The notes beneath the pieces are model-generated. The model was not told where the DNA came from. It did not search any database and saw only the letters and a list, made by a program, of their open reading frames with translations. Shown here one piece after another: positions 8,627 to 16,745 of a stretch of DNA of 64,000 nucleotides. The position numbers were made by a program, and so were the translations under genes. Numbering within the stretch: the first letter of the stretch is position 1; the number at the start of each line of letters is the position of its first letter. The DNA is from Barrientosiimonas humi (GTDB lineage Bacteria > Actinomycetota > Actinomycetes > Actinomycetales > Dermatophilaceae), in NCBI RefSeq assembly GCF_006716095.1, contig NZ_VFOK01000001.1:3007375-3071374 (forward strand). The letters are read 5' to 3'.

Positions 8627-9040
8627 TCAGCAGCCGCCCCAGGAAATTGATCGTACGACGATGACGTCGGGTCGTTCAGCCACGGTGAGGGTGGCCTTTG
8701 CGTTGTAGCAGTCGCTGTCGGTGTACAGCTTCGAGGCGGAGCCTGCTGAGAGCGGCGCCCCTGCAGGCAGCGCGTCTGCGGTGGCGACGCCAGGTTGGCC
8801 CCAATCTGGATTCCCGAACATCATCTTCCAGGCCACGACTTCCACCCGTACGCCCGTGGTGGGCTGGTCGCAGGTGGCTGTGCCGTTGGCCACGACGTTC
8901 CAGTTCACCTCGTCCGGCCCCATGGTCAGGTCGATGTCGCAGTTCGGCTGGTCGGCCTGCGCCGGGCCGGCTGCGGTGACGCCGGCCGCGCCCAGGGTCG
9001 TGATTGTTGCCAGTGCGAGCGATGCTGCACGTCGTCGCAT
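8627..9040 (-). CDS. Secreted small hypothetical protein
   Basis: The 137-residue product has a clear Sec signal peptide: MRRRAASLAL, a hydrophobic alanine-rich core, and AGPAQA just before DQPNCDID, where cleavage is likely. The mature part is about 105 residues with cysteines in PNCDID, GTATCDQP, TDSDCYN and a C-terminal SWGGC, so two disulfides are possible. The ATG at 9040 is selected over an upstream start at 9151. It is preceded by a purine-rich AAGGGGG ribosome site and begins the signal peptide. I do not recognise the family. A strong hairpin follows the stop codon. Extracellular location is well supported; function is unknown. Confidence 0.75.
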   Translation of the reverse strand: MRRRAASLALATITTLGAAGVTAAGPAQADQPNCDIDLTMGPDEVNWNVVANGTATCDQPTTGVRVEVVAWKMMFGNPDWGQPGVATADALPAGAPLSAGSASKLYTDSDCYNAKATLTVAERPDVIVVRSISWGGC

Positions 9041-9187
9041 GGTTGGTCCCCCTTCGCGTGGCCCCGCTCGCTCGGCTGCGAACGGGCTTGGTCTGTACGA
9101 CCCTGGGCGAACCGGGCGGGGCAGCCCAACCCTTGAAGAGGCTGCTCTCAAACCGGATCCACGGCGACAGCGGCTACTCCCGGGGTC

Positions 9188-9243
9188 GAGTGGTCACTTG
9201 TTGCTGGTGTGAGCGGCGGTGCACCCACCACAAGTGACCACTC
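9188..9243. repeat. 56-nt palindromic element, copy 2
   Basis: Arms GAGTGGTCACTTGT (9188-9201) and ACAAGTGACCACTC (9230-9243) are identical to copy 1; the centre differs at a handful of positions. As in copy 1, the right end overlaps a minus-strand stop codon, here that of the methyltransferase ending at 9242. A REP-like element begins only 12 bp further right. Confidence 0.85.
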
Positions 9244-9910
9244 AGCGGCCGGTGGGTCTCGATACGCGCTCGTTCCTCGCGCTACTCGACCAGCTTTGGG
9301 GGCGGCGGAGGGTGCGCAGGGAGCCGGTGACCGCGACCTGCTCGAAGCCGTCGGTGAGGGCGCGTTCGACCACGTGCCAGGGGGCCTGGCCGCCGTCGGC
9401 GGGGTCGGGGAAGACGTCGTGCACCAGCAGCAGGCCGCCGGGCACGACGTGCGGGGCGAACGCGGCGTAGTCGTGCTGCGCGGTCTCCTCGGTGTGGTTG
9501 CCGTCGAGGAACAGCAGCTCGACGCCGGTCTGCCACCACGACGCGACCTGCGCGGTGGTCGCGACGACCGCGGTCACGACGTCGGCGAGGTGGTCGTCGT
9601 ACGTCTGCCGAAAGGTCGGGAGCGTGTCCAGCCGCCCGGTGCGCGGGTCGACCATCGAGGTGTCGTGCCACTCCCAGCCCGGCTGGTTCTCCTCCGACCC
9701 GTGGTGGTGGTCGACGGTCACGACCTGGGCGCCGACCTCGCGGGCGGCCGCCGCGAGCAGCACGGTGGACTTCCCGCAGTAGGTCCCGATCTCCAGCCAG
9801 GTGCCGGGGCGGGCGGAGGTGGCGACGGCGTACAGCGCCTCGCCCTCGTCGCCGGGCATGAATCCCTTGACGGCAGAAGCGATCTCGGCGGTCTCAGCTG
9901 GCAGCGTCAT
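9242..9910 (-). CDS. Class I SAM-dependent methyltransferase
   Basis: This 222-residue protein carries the SAM-binding motif WLEIGTYCGKSTVLLAAAA, the acidic end of strand 2 (VVTVDHHHGSEEN), and late Rossmann strands GVELLFLDGNHTEE and HVVPGGLLLVHDVF, as in the methyltransferase-24 group. Substrate is unknown. The ATG at 9910 overlaps the end of the toroid protein gene by 17 bp, placing it last in the glycosyltransferase operon. The catalytic domain ends near SLRTLRRP. The final ~15 residues are encoded by a REP-like element in an unrelated frame and by the edge of the 56-nt palindrome, so the C-terminus has probably been remodelled by repeat insertion. Confidence 0.85.
   Translation of the reverse strand: MTLPAETAEIASAVKGFMPGDEGEALYAVATSARPGTWLEIGTYCGKSTVLLAAAAREVGAQVVTVDHHHGSEENQPGWEWHDTSMVDPRTGRLDTLPTFRQTYDDHLADVVTAVVATTAQVASWWQTGVELLFLDGNHTEETAQHDYAAFAPHVVPGGLLLVHDVFPDPADGGQAPWHVVERALTDGFEQVAVTGSLRTLRRPQSWSSSARNERVSRPTGR
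9256..9294 (+). repeat. REP-like element, copy with GCGC stem
   Basis: The element reads GTCTCGATAC, stem GCGC, loop TCGTTCCTC, stem GCGC, then TACTCGACCAGC. It lies inside the 3' end of the methyltransferase frame and 12 bp from the 56-nt palindrome. The flanks TCGATA and TA-C-TCGA can extend the hairpin. It is one of at least six copies whose inner stems differ but remain self-complementary. Confidence 0.85.
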
Positions 9911-10949
9911 CGGCGCGGTCGTCCTCCACCCAGGCGTAGTCACGGAAGATGCCGGAGCCGCCGGTGGTCCCGGTGACTGCGTCGACGGCGAGCACCACGG
10001 CGGCGGCGGTCCAGGTGGTCTGCTCCTCGGGCCACACCGCGTCGTCGTCGACGACATAGCCGGTCCAGTAGCCGCCGGTCGTGTCGTCGCGCATCTGCTG
10101 GATGTCGCACAGCAGCCGCCGCGCGTCGTCGGTGCGGCCCACCGCGTCGAGCGCCATGACCAGCTCGCTGCTCTCGGCCGCGGTGACCCACGGCCGGTCG
10201 CTCACGCAGCGCACGCCCTGGCCCGGCCAGACGAAGGTGTCCCACTGCTCGGCCAGCAGCCCGAGCGCGGCGTCGGAGCGCAGCGCGCCGCCGAGCACGG
10301 GGTAGTACCAGTCCATGGAGTAGCGGCTGCGGTCGGCGAAGCTCTCGGGCCGCTCGACCAGCGCCTCGTGCAGCCGCGCGGCCGACCGCTCCCACTGCGG
10401 CCGCGCATGTCCGAGGTGCGCGGCGATCTCCAGCGCGCACACGATCGAGTGCAGCGTGCTGGCCGACCCGGTGCGCAGCGCGAACGTGTCGGGACGCCGG
10501 TCGGCGGACACCGCCCAGGCGATCTCGCCGCCCGGAAGCTGTTGCCGCAGAACGAAACCCACGGCCCGGTCGACCGCCGGCCACAGCTCGCGCAGCAGCG
10601 CGCTGGACCCGGTGACCAGGTGGTGGTGCCACAGGCCGGTGGCCAGATAGGCGCACTGGTTGGTGTCGGACGCGGCCTCGGTGACCACCCCGACGCGCTG
10701 CTCCATCGGCCAGGACCCGTCGGTCGCCTGGGTGCGCGCCGACCAGCGATAGGCCGCGGCCGCGGCGTCGGCGTGACCGAGCACGGCCAGGCCCATCGCC
10801 GCCTCGACGTGGTCCCACGGGTCGAGCTGCCCGCCGCGCCACCACGGGATCGCCCCGGAGTCGTCCTGGTGCTTGAGCAGGAACGCGCCCGTGCGGCGCA
10901 GCTGCTCGGCGGTCAGGGCGCCCTCGAGGTGCAGCTCCCGCGGCGTCAT
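9894..10949 (-). CDS. Prenyltransferase/terpene-cyclase-like alpha-alpha toroid protein
   Basis: The 351-residue protein is built from helical repeats typical of alpha/alpha toroids (DSGAIPWWRGGQLDPWDHVE, TQATDGSWPMEQRVG, GGYWTGYV), the fold annotated as prenyltransferase or squalene-cyclase-like. The repeats resemble QW-type motifs rather than a complete DXDD cyclase active site, so catalysis is uncertain. Its ATG at 10949 overlaps the upstream methyltransferase stop (ATGA), and its own end overlaps the next methyltransferase by 17 bp. It therefore sits in a tight four-gene operon with a GT4 glycosyltransferase and two methyltransferases. A role in making or modifying a glycan or glycosylated metabolite is inferred from the neighbours only. 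Confidence 0.75.
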   Translation of the reverse strand: MTPRELHLEGALTAEQLRRTGAFLLKHQDDSGAIPWWRGGQLDPWDHVEAAMGLAVLGHADAAAAAYRWSARTQATDGSWPMEQRVGVVTEAASDTNQCAYLATGLWHHHLVTGSSALLRELWPAVDRAVGFVLRQQLPGGEIAWAVSADRRPDTFALRTGSASTLHSIVCALEIAAHLGHARPQWERSAARLHEALVERPESFADRSRYSMDWYYPVLGGALRSDAALGLLAEQWDTFVWPGQGVRCVSDRPWVTAAESSELVMALDAVGRTDDARRLLCDIQQMRDDTTGGYWTGYVVDDDAVWPEEQTTWTAAAVVLAVDAVTGTTGGSGIFRDYAWVEDDRADDAAS

Positions 10950-11662
10950 CGCGCCTCCGGCTTGCGCAGGTAGACCGCCACGCTCTTGCCCAGCACGGGG
11001 TTGAGCGCGGCCTCGCTCCACCGGGTCAGCCGCGGCGCCTTCATCAGGTCCCAGACCAGCAGCCGGTGGTAGGCCCGGGTCGCCGCGTTCTCGGTGTCGG
11101 GCCCGACCGCGCACTTGAGCCACCAGTACGGCGAGTGCAGCGCGTGCGCGTGGTGCCCGCCGACCAGCTCCAGGCCCGCACGCTCGAGCCGCTCGACCAG
11201 CTCGCTGCGCCGGTAGACGCGCACGTGGCCGCCCTCGACCTCGTGATACTCGTCGGACAGCGCCCAGCAGACCTTCTCGGGCCACCAGCGCGGCACGGTC
11301 ACCGCAGCGAGCCCGCCGGGCTTCAGCACCCGGGCGATCTCGGCCATCGCGGTCTCGTCCTCGTGGATGTGCTCGAGCACCTCGGCGGCGATGACCCGGT
11401 CGAAGCTGCCGTCGGCGAACGGCATGTCACGCGCGTCGCCGTGCTGCACCTGCCCCTGCCCGCCGGGGCCGACCTCGTCCTCGAGCTCCATCGCGCCGAA
11501 CATCGTCTTCACGTCGGCGAGGTCGGACTCGTTGCTGTCGAACGCCGTCACGTCGGCCCCGCGGCGCAGCACCTCGAAGCTGTGCCGGCCCTGGCCGCAC
11601 CCGACGTCGAGCACGGTGGTGCCCGGGGTGATCGGGAACTGCTTGAAGTCGACGGTGATCAT
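10946..11662 (-). CDS. Class I SAM-dependent methyltransferase
   Basis: This 238-residue protein has a textbook methyltransferase-11 core: motif I VLDVGCGQGRHSFEVLRRGA, acidic residue in VTAFDSN, motif II-like FADGSFDRVIAAEVLEHI, and motif III ARVLKPGGLAAVTVPRWWPE. The C-terminal part (residues ~165-238) has aromatic stretches (SPYWWLKCAVG) that may contact a lipid or aromatic acceptor. The ATG at 11662 overlaps the glycosyltransferase stop by ATGA and its own stop overlaps the next start in the same way, so translation is probably coupled. The acceptor is unknown. Confidence 0.88.
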   Translation of the reverse strand: MITVDFKQFPITPGTTVLDVGCGQGRHSFEVLRRGADVTAFDSNESDLADVKTMFGAMELEDEVGPGGQGQVQHGDARDMPFADGSFDRVIAAEVLEHIHEDETAMAEIARVLKPGGLAAVTVPRWWPEKVCWALSDEYHEVEGGHVRVYRRSELVERLERAGLELVGGHHAHALHSPYWWLKCAVGPDTENAATRAYHRLLVWDLMKAPRLTRWSEAALNPVLGKSVAVYLRKPEAR

Positions 11663-12912
11663 GCGTTGGTCTCCCGGGGGATGGCGCGAGAAGCGTTGTG
11701 CTCGCTGACGATTCGCTCGTAGATGTCGCTCGTGGCCTGGGCCACGGCGGCCCAGGAGTAGGTCGTGATGGCCCGCCGCCGACCGACGGCGCCCAGGCGC
11801 GCGGCCCGCACCGGGTCAGCCAGTACGTCGGTGATCCCCTGCGCGAGCGCCGCCGGGTCTCCCGGGGCCACCAGCAGCCCGGCGTCGTCGCCGACCAGCT
11901 CGGGCAGCGCGCCGACGCGGGAGGCGACCACGGGCGTTCCGGTCGACATGGCCTCGACCGTCGGCAGCGAGAACCCCTCGTAGAGCGAGGGCACCACGCA
12001 CGCCTGCGCGGACGCGAGGAGGTCGGCGAGCTCGAGGGTCGACAGCCCCTGCTCGAAGCGCACCCGGTCAAGCAGGCCGGCGTCGGCGAGCGCCTTGCTC
12101 GTGCGCTCGCTCGGCCGGCCGACGACGACCAGCTCGGACCAGGCCAGCGGGTCGAGGCGCGCCAGCGCCTGCACGAGCACCCCGAGGCCTTTGAGCGGCA
12201 CGTCGGCCGAGGCGATGGTGACGAGCCGGCCGGGGTGGCGCTCGGCGTACGGCCGTGCGGCGAAGGTCTCGACGTCGACGCCGACGGGCACGACGTCGAG
12301 CCGCTCCCGCGGGACCTCGAAGTCGGCGACGATGTCGCGGGCCGACTGCTCGCTCACCGTGAGCAGGTGGGCCGAGCGCTGGGCGACGCGGCGCTGCATG
12401 GTGACGAAGGCGTACCACCGGCGCTTGGTGATGCGTTGCACCCCGCGGGCCGCGGCCAGCTCGAGCCGCCGGTCGCGGGTGATCGGGTGGTGGATGGTCG
12501 TGAGGGTCGGCAGCCCGCGCCGGGCAAGCTCGAGCACGCCGGGGCCGAGGGTCTGGTTGTCGTGCAGCACGTCGAACTCGCCGAGCCGGCCGCGCAGCTC
12601 GCGTGCCAGCCGCCAGGAGAACGTGCGCGGCTCGGGGAAGCCGCTCGCGCACATGGTGAGGAACTCGGCGACGTCGATGCGGTCGCGGAACTCGCGCAGC
12701 CCGGGGCGGCGGAACGGGTCGTCCTCGCGGTAGAGGTCCAGGCTCGGCAGCCTGGTGAGCCGCACGCCGGGGTCGAGCTCGGGATAGGGCTGACCGGAGA
12801 AGACCTCGACCTCGTGACCCAGCCGCACCAGCTCGCGCGACAGGTTGCGCACGTAGATGCCCTGCCCGCCGGAGTGCGGCTTGGAGCGGTACGACGACAG
12901 CGCGACGCGCAC
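11659..12912 (-). CDS. Glycosyltransferase family 4
   Basis: The 417-residue product is a GT-B retaining glycosyltransferase. It has an N-terminal acceptor domain with SGGQGIYVRNLSRELVRLGH, a mid-protein VPVGVDVETF and the GT4 donor motif VVPSLYEGFSLPTVEAMSTG with GTPVVAS after it. I choose the GTG at 12912 (MRVALSSYRSK) because a GGAGG lies about 8 nt before it. The alternative GTG at 12921 overlaps that GGAGG and could not use it. It is the first gene of the leftward operon and is divergent from the serine hydrolase. The sugar donor and acceptor are unknown; the neighbouring methyltransferases suggest tailoring of the same product. Confidence 0.88.
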   Translation of the reverse strand: MRVALSSYRSKPHSGGQGIYVRNLSRELVRLGHEVEVFSGQPYPELDPGVRLTRLPSLDLYREDDPFRRPGLREFRDRIDVAEFLTMCASGFPEPRTFSWRLARELRGRLGEFDVLHDNQTLGPGVLELARRGLPTLTTIHHPITRDRRLELAAARGVQRITKRRWYAFVTMQRRVAQRSAHLLTVSEQSARDIVADFEVPRERLDVVPVGVDVETFAARPYAERHPGRLVTIASADVPLKGLGVLVQALARLDPLAWSELVVVGRPSERTSKALADAGLLDRVRFEQGLSTLELADLLASAQACVVPSLYEGFSLPTVEAMSTGTPVVASRVGALPELVGDDAGLLVAPGDPAALAQGITDVLADPVRAARLGAVGRRRAITTYSWAAVAQATSDIYERIVSEHNASRAIPRETNA

Positions 12913-12956
12913 GCGCGTCACCTCCTCGCAGCCGGGTGGACAGGGTGAACTCGTGG

Positions 12957-12966
12957 GTAACGTTAC
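12957..12966. promoter_or_regulatory. Small perfect palindrome in the divergent promoter region
   Basis: GTAACGTTAC is a 10-bp perfect palindrome in the 98-bp gap between the divergent glycosyltransferase (12912) and serine hydrolase (13011) genes. Its A/T content stands out locally. It could be an operator core, but no cognate regulator is adjacent and the motif is short. Confidence 0.3.
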
Positions 12967-13010
12967 GCGCCACCGGAAAGGGTGAGGGCGTCGCGGGCGT
13001 TGGGTCTGGC

Positions 13011-14126
13011 ATGAGCATCCCTGAACTCGACGCCGTCATCGACCGAGCCATCGCCGACGAGGTGATCGCGGGCACCGTCGTGCTGGTCGCCCGCGACGGA
13101 GAGGTGGTGCACGAGCGCGCCGCCGGCTTCGCCGACCTCGCCGAGCAGCGGCCGATGCGCGTCGACCACCTGCTGCGCTACGCCTCGCTGACCAAACCGA
13201 TCACCGCGCTCACCACGATGGCGCTCGTCGAGCGCGGCACGCTCGACCTGACCAGCCCGGTGACGCGCTGGCTGCCCAGCTTCCGCCCGCGCCTCGCCGA
13301 CGGCACCGAGCCCGCCATCACCGTCGACCACCTGCTCACCCACACCGCCGGGCTGACGTACGGATTCGGTGGCGCCACAGGCGAGTACGCCGCTCTCGGC
13401 ATCTCCGCCGGCATGGACCTCACCGACCTCACGCTGGCCGAGGAGGTCGAGCGGATCGGGCGCTCCACGCTGCTCTTCCCGCCCGGCGCCGCGTGGGCCT
13501 ACTCCGTCGCGTACGACGTGCTCGGCGGCCTCGCTGAGGCCGCCACGGGCTCGGCGTTCCCCGACGTGGTGGCCGAGCTGGTGACGGGGCCGCTCGGGAT
13601 GAGCCGGGCCGCGTTCGCGGTGACGCCGACGCCGGACCTGGCGACGGCGTACCAGGACGGGCGGCCGCCCACCCCGATCCGGGACGGGGTGCCGGTGCCG
13701 ACGCCCGACGGCGGGCCGGGGCTGCTGCTGTCGCCGAGCCGCATCTTCGACGCCGACCAGTTCCCCTCCGGCGGTGGCGGGATGGTCGGCGACGCGGCGG
13801 GGTTCCTGCGCCTGCTCGAGGCGGTCCGCACCGGCGGGGCAGGCGTGCTGTCCCCGGAGACGGTCGAGGGGATGCTCGAGCCGCGGGTGAAGCGGCCGGT
13901 CGCGCCGGGGGTGAGCGGGGCGTTCGGCCGCGGCTGGGCGGTGATCACGCCGCGCGAGACGACGCCGCTCACCCCCGGCAGCGTGCAGTGGGGCGGGGTC
14001 TACGGCAACGCCTGGGCCATCGACCGCGAGCGGCGGGTGAGCGTCGTGCAGCTCACCAACACCTCCCTCGCCGGCATGGCCGGCCCGTTCCCCGACGCGG
14101 TGCTGGAGGCGGCCCTGGCCGGCTGA
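13011..14126 (+). CDS. Serine hydrolase, beta-lactamase/penicillin-binding family
   Basis: The 371-residue protein belongs to the class C beta-lactamase-like family of serine hydrolases. The nucleophile motif SLTK is at residues 59-62, and the second motif appears as Tyr164-Ser-Val rather than the usual YxN, so the asparagine is missing. The third motif region is in the C-terminal part (GGVYGNAWAID, then VQLTNTS). Family members include esterases, D-aminopeptidases and lactonases; substrate cannot be read from sequence. The ATG at 13011 is used because the family N-terminus starts there, with a GGTGAGG site upstream. There is no signal peptide, so it is probably cytoplasmic. Confidence 0.87.
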   Translation: MSIPELDAVIDRAIADEVIAGTVVLVARDGEVVHERAAGFADLAEQRPMRVDHLLRYASLTKPITALTTMALVERGTLDLTSPVTRWLPSFRPRLADGTEPAITVDHLLTHTAGLTYGFGGATGEYAALGISAGMDLTDLTLAEEVERIGRSTLLFPPGAAWAYSVAYDVLGGLAEAATGSAFPDVVAELVTGPLGMSRAAFAVTPTPDLATAYQDGRPPTPIRDGVPVPTPDGGPGLLLSPSRIFDADQFPSGGGGMVGDAAGFLRLLEAVRTGGAGVLSPETVEGMLEPRVKRPVAPGVSGAFGRGWAVITPRETTPLTPGSVQWGGVYGNAWAIDRERRVSVVQLTNTSLAGMAGPFPDAVLEAALAG

Positions 14127-14147
14127 CCGGGTGGCTACGCTGCGCGC

Positions 14148-14609
14148 GTGGCTGAGGCACTGGTCGGGCGACCGCACTGGAGTCGCCGGTTCGCCATGGC
14201 CGTGGGGACGCTCCTGGCACTGCCGACCGGGGCGTACGGCGTGCTGCGCGGCGAGCCGGCCGCGCTGGTCTTCCTGCTCGTCGGGCTGTACGCCCTGACG
14301 GACGTCGCGTGGTGGAAGGTGCGCGTCACCGACACCGAGCTCGTCGCACAGGGCCGGTTCAGCCGGCGCAGGGCCACCCTCGCGACCGTCCGCGACCTCG
14401 GCATCTCCACGTTCGGCACCGTCTGGGTGGCGCCGGCCGACGGGCGGGCGTTCTCGCTGCGCATGGTGTCGCCGTACGGCGAGGGCGGAGTGCAGGACTT
14501 CTACCGCGAGCTGCGCACCCGGGTGGTCGCCGCGGGCGGCGCGCCTGGCCGCGACCCCGACGACCTGAGCCTGCCGCCGAAGGGCGCGCATCCGGTCTTC
14601 AGCGTCTGA
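14148..14609 (+). CDS. Small membrane protein with PH-like C-terminal domain
   Basis: This 153-residue protein has two hydrophobic helices (about residues 18-32, AVGTLLALPTGAYGVL, and 37-52, AALVFLLVGLYALTDVA). A soluble domain of alternating strands follows (KVRVTDTELVAQGRFSRRRA, TLATVRDLGIST), resembling membrane-tethered PH-like proteins common in actinobacteria. A GTG start at 14148 begins 21 bp after the serine hydrolase stop, so the two may be co-transcribed. No catalytic residues are seen. Function unknown; the PH-like label is by pattern only. Confidence 0.7.
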   Translation: MAEALVGRPHWSRRFAMAVGTLLALPTGAYGVLRGEPAALVFLLVGLYALTDVAWWKVRVTDTELVAQGRFSRRRATLATVRDLGISTFGTVWVAPADGRAFSLRMVSPYGEGGVQDFYRELRTRVVAAGGAPGRDPDDLSLPPKGAHPVFSV

Positions 14610-14664
14610 GTCTTCAGCGTCCGAGCGGGCGTACGTCCGCGGTCGCCGCACTAGGTTGGCGCCC

Positions 14665-16128
14665 ATGTCCACCGAAGCAGCCCCGCGCAGGACGGGGGCG
14701 GCCGCCGCCGTCGAGGCGAACGGCCTGAACGTCATCGCCGAGTCCGAGCGGCACGGCACGCCGCGGTCGCTGTTCTGGCCGTGGTTCGCCGCGAACATCT
14801 CGGTGCTCGCGATCCCCTACGGCGCCTACGTGCTCTTCTTCGGCGTCTCGTTCTGGCAGGCCGTGGTCGTCGGCGTGATCGGCGTCGTCGGCTCGTTCCT
14901 GCTGTGCGGGCTGGTGTCGCTCGCGGGCAAGCGCGGGTCGGCGCCGACGATGGTGCTGTCCCGGGCGGCGTTCGGGGTCGAGGGCAACCGGCTGCCGGCG
15001 TTCGTGTCGTGGATGCTGCTCGTCGGGTGGGAGATCGTGCTGGTCGTGCTCGCGACCCAGGCGGGCAGCGCCGCCCTGCAGCGCCTCGGCTGGGGTGACG
15101 GCGGCACCGGCGTGAAGCTGCTGATCATCCTGGTCGTCGTCGGGATCAGTGTGTTCGCAGGGGTTTTCGGATACCAGGCGATCATGAAGGTGCAGACCTG
15201 GATCACGCTCGCGACCGCGGTGCTGACGATCGCGTACATGCTGCTGTCGCTCGACCACATCGACTTCTCCCGGGTCACGACGCTGGAGTCGGGGTCACTC
15301 GCGTCGACCCTCGGCGCGGGCGTGATGCTGCTGACCGCGCTCGGGCTCGGGTGGACCAACGCGGCCGCCGACTACTCGCGATACCTGCCGCGCTCGGCGT
15401 CCAGCGCGGGGGTCGTCGGCTGGACGACGTTCGGGGCGTCGGTCGCGCCGCTGGTGCTGTTCGTGTTCGGTCTGCTGCTCGCTGGCTCGGAGCAGGCGAC
15501 GATGGACGGCCTCGCCGCCGACCCGTTCGGCACGCTGGCCGGGCTGCTGCCGACCTGGTTCATGATCCCGTTCGTCGTGGTCGTGGTGCTGGGGCTGATC
15601 GGCGGCATCGTGCTCGACATCTACTCCAGCGGCCTGTCGCTGCTGTCGATGGGGCTGCGCGTGCCGCGGGCGGTCGCGGCCGGCATCGACGGGGTGCTGA
15701 TGACGGTCGGCGCGGTGCTCGTGACGTTCTTCGCGACCGACTTCCTCGGCCCGTTCCAGGGCTTCCTCATCACCGGCGGGGTGCCGCTGGCCGCGTGGCT
15801 CGGCGTGTTCCTCGGTGACATGGCGCTGCGCCGTCGCGACTATGCCGACGCCGACCTGTACGACCCGCGCGGCCGCTACGGCGCCGTCCGGTGGGGCGCG
15901 ATCGGGCTGATGCTGCTCGGCACCGTCGTCGGCTGGGGCCTGGTGACCAACACGAACGCGTCGTGGCTGCGGTGGCAGGGCTATCTGCTCGGGCCGTTCG
16001 GCGGCAAGGAGGGCACCTGGGCCGGCGCCGGCCTCGGGGTGCTGGTGGCGCTGCTCGTCGGCCTGGTCGGCACGCTGTTGTTGAGCAGGGGAGCCGTGCG
16101 CGAGCAGGAGTCTGGAGCGCGAGCATGA
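14665..16128 (+). CDS. NCS1-family purine/cytosine (or related) permease
   Basis: The 487-residue protein has about twelve hydrophobic helices. It shows NCS1 nucleobase:cation symporter features: a soluble N-terminus ending GTPRSLFWPWFAANISVLAI, GKRGSAPTMVLSRAAFGVEG in the early helices, and GLGWTNAAADYSRYLPRS in the middle. The family imports purines, cytosine, allantoin, hydantoins or thiamin precursors. The ATG at 14665 fits the family N-terminus better than a TTG nine bases earlier. Its stop overlaps the start of a cysteine hydrolase by ATGA, suggesting that the imported compound is the substrate of that enzyme. The exact nucleobase is unknown. Confidence 0.9.
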   Translation: MSTEAAPRRTGAAAAVEANGLNVIAESERHGTPRSLFWPWFAANISVLAIPYGAYVLFFGVSFWQAVVVGVIGVVGSFLLCGLVSLAGKRGSAPTMVLSRAAFGVEGNRLPAFVSWMLLVGWEIVLVVLATQAGSAALQRLGWGDGGTGVKLLIILVVVGISVFAGVFGYQAIMKVQTWITLATAVLTIAYMLLSLDHIDFSRVTTLESGSLASTLGAGVMLLTALGLGWTNAAADYSRYLPRSASSAGVVGWTTFGASVAPLVLFVFGLLLAGSEQATMDGLAADPFGTLAGLLPTWFMIPFVVVVVLGLIGGIVLDIYSSGLSLLSMGLRVPRAVAAGIDGVLMTVGAVLVTFFATDFLGPFQGFLITGGVPLAAWLGVFLGDMALRRRDYADADLYDPRGRYGAVRWGAIGLMLLGTVVGWGLVTNTNASWLRWQGYLLGPFGGKEGTWAGAGLGVLVALLVGLVGTLLLSRGAVREQESGARA

Positions 16129-16667
16129 GCGTGGAACTGTGCGACGCGCTGGTCTGCGTCGACCTGCAGCACGTCTTCGCCGACCCCGGATCCGACTGGG
16201 GCTCACCGATGTTCGCGGATGCGCGAGCGCGCATCGCGGAGCGGGTGCAGGCGTACGGCCCGGATCGGACGGTCTTCACCCGCTTCGTGGCGCCGGAGCG
16301 CCCGACGGGGGCGTGGGTGGCGTACTACGAGCAGTGGCCGTTCGCGCTGGCGCCGGCCGACAGCGAGCTCTACGCCCTGATCCCGGAGTACGCCGGTCGC
16401 CCCGCGGTCGACGAGCCCACCTTCGGCAAGTGGGCGCCGGCGCTGCAGCGGGCCCTCGGCGGGGCGAGGTCGGTGGAGCTCGTCGGTGTCGCCACGGACT
16501 GCTGCGTGATCTCGACCGCGCTGCCGATGTCGGACGCCGGGGTGCGCGTGGTGGTGCGCGCCGACGCCTGCGCCGGCTCGACCCCGCAGAACCACGCGAA
16601 GGCGCTGGACGTGATGGCGCTCTACGCCCCGCTGATCGAGGTGCGACGAGGTCGGACAAGCCCTTAG
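16125..16667 (+). CDS. Isochorismatase-family cysteine hydrolase
   Basis: This 180-residue protein shows the isochorismatase-like fold: an early catalytic aspartate in DALVCVDLQHVFAD, a conserved lysine in EPTFGKWAP and the nucleophile region GVATDCCVISTA, with Cys126 and Cys127. The second of these aligns with the usual catalytic cysteine. Relatives include nicotinamidases, N-carbamoylsarcosine amidases and ureidoacrylate or biuret hydrolases. Overlap with the NCS1 permease (ATGA) suggests catabolism of an imported ureide or nucleobase derivative. The link is inferred from gene order. Confidence 0.87.
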   Translation: MSVELCDALVCVDLQHVFADPGSDWGSPMFADARARIAERVQAYGPDRTVFTRFVAPERPTGAWVAYYEQWPFALAPADSELYALIPEYAGRPAVDEPTFGKWAPALQRALGGARSVELVGVATDCCVISTALPMSDAGVRVVVRADACAGSTPQNHAKALDVMALYAPLIEVRRGRTSP

Positions 16668-16688
16668 TGGGCACCAACGGTCCACCAG

Positions 16689-16713
16689 CGCAACTTTAAG
16701 AGTTAAAGTTGCG
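16689..16713. promoter_or_regulatory. Perfect AT-rich inverted repeat upstream of the Fic gene
   Basis: CGCAACTTTAA and TTAAAGTTGCG form perfect 11-bp arms around GAG. The site ends 32 bp before the Fic ATG. An AT-rich palindrome of this length is conspicuous in this GC-rich DNA. The Fic protein carries a C-terminal winged helix, so autoregulation through this operator is a natural hypothesis. Confidence 0.75.
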
Positions 16714-16745
16714 TCGACGGCTCCGTGCGCCCGGAAAGGACCTAG

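Noticed and set aside
12913-12921. GTG at 12921 as start of the glycosyltransferase.
   Set aside because: The GGAGG would overlap the start codon; it is correctly spaced for the GTG at 12912.
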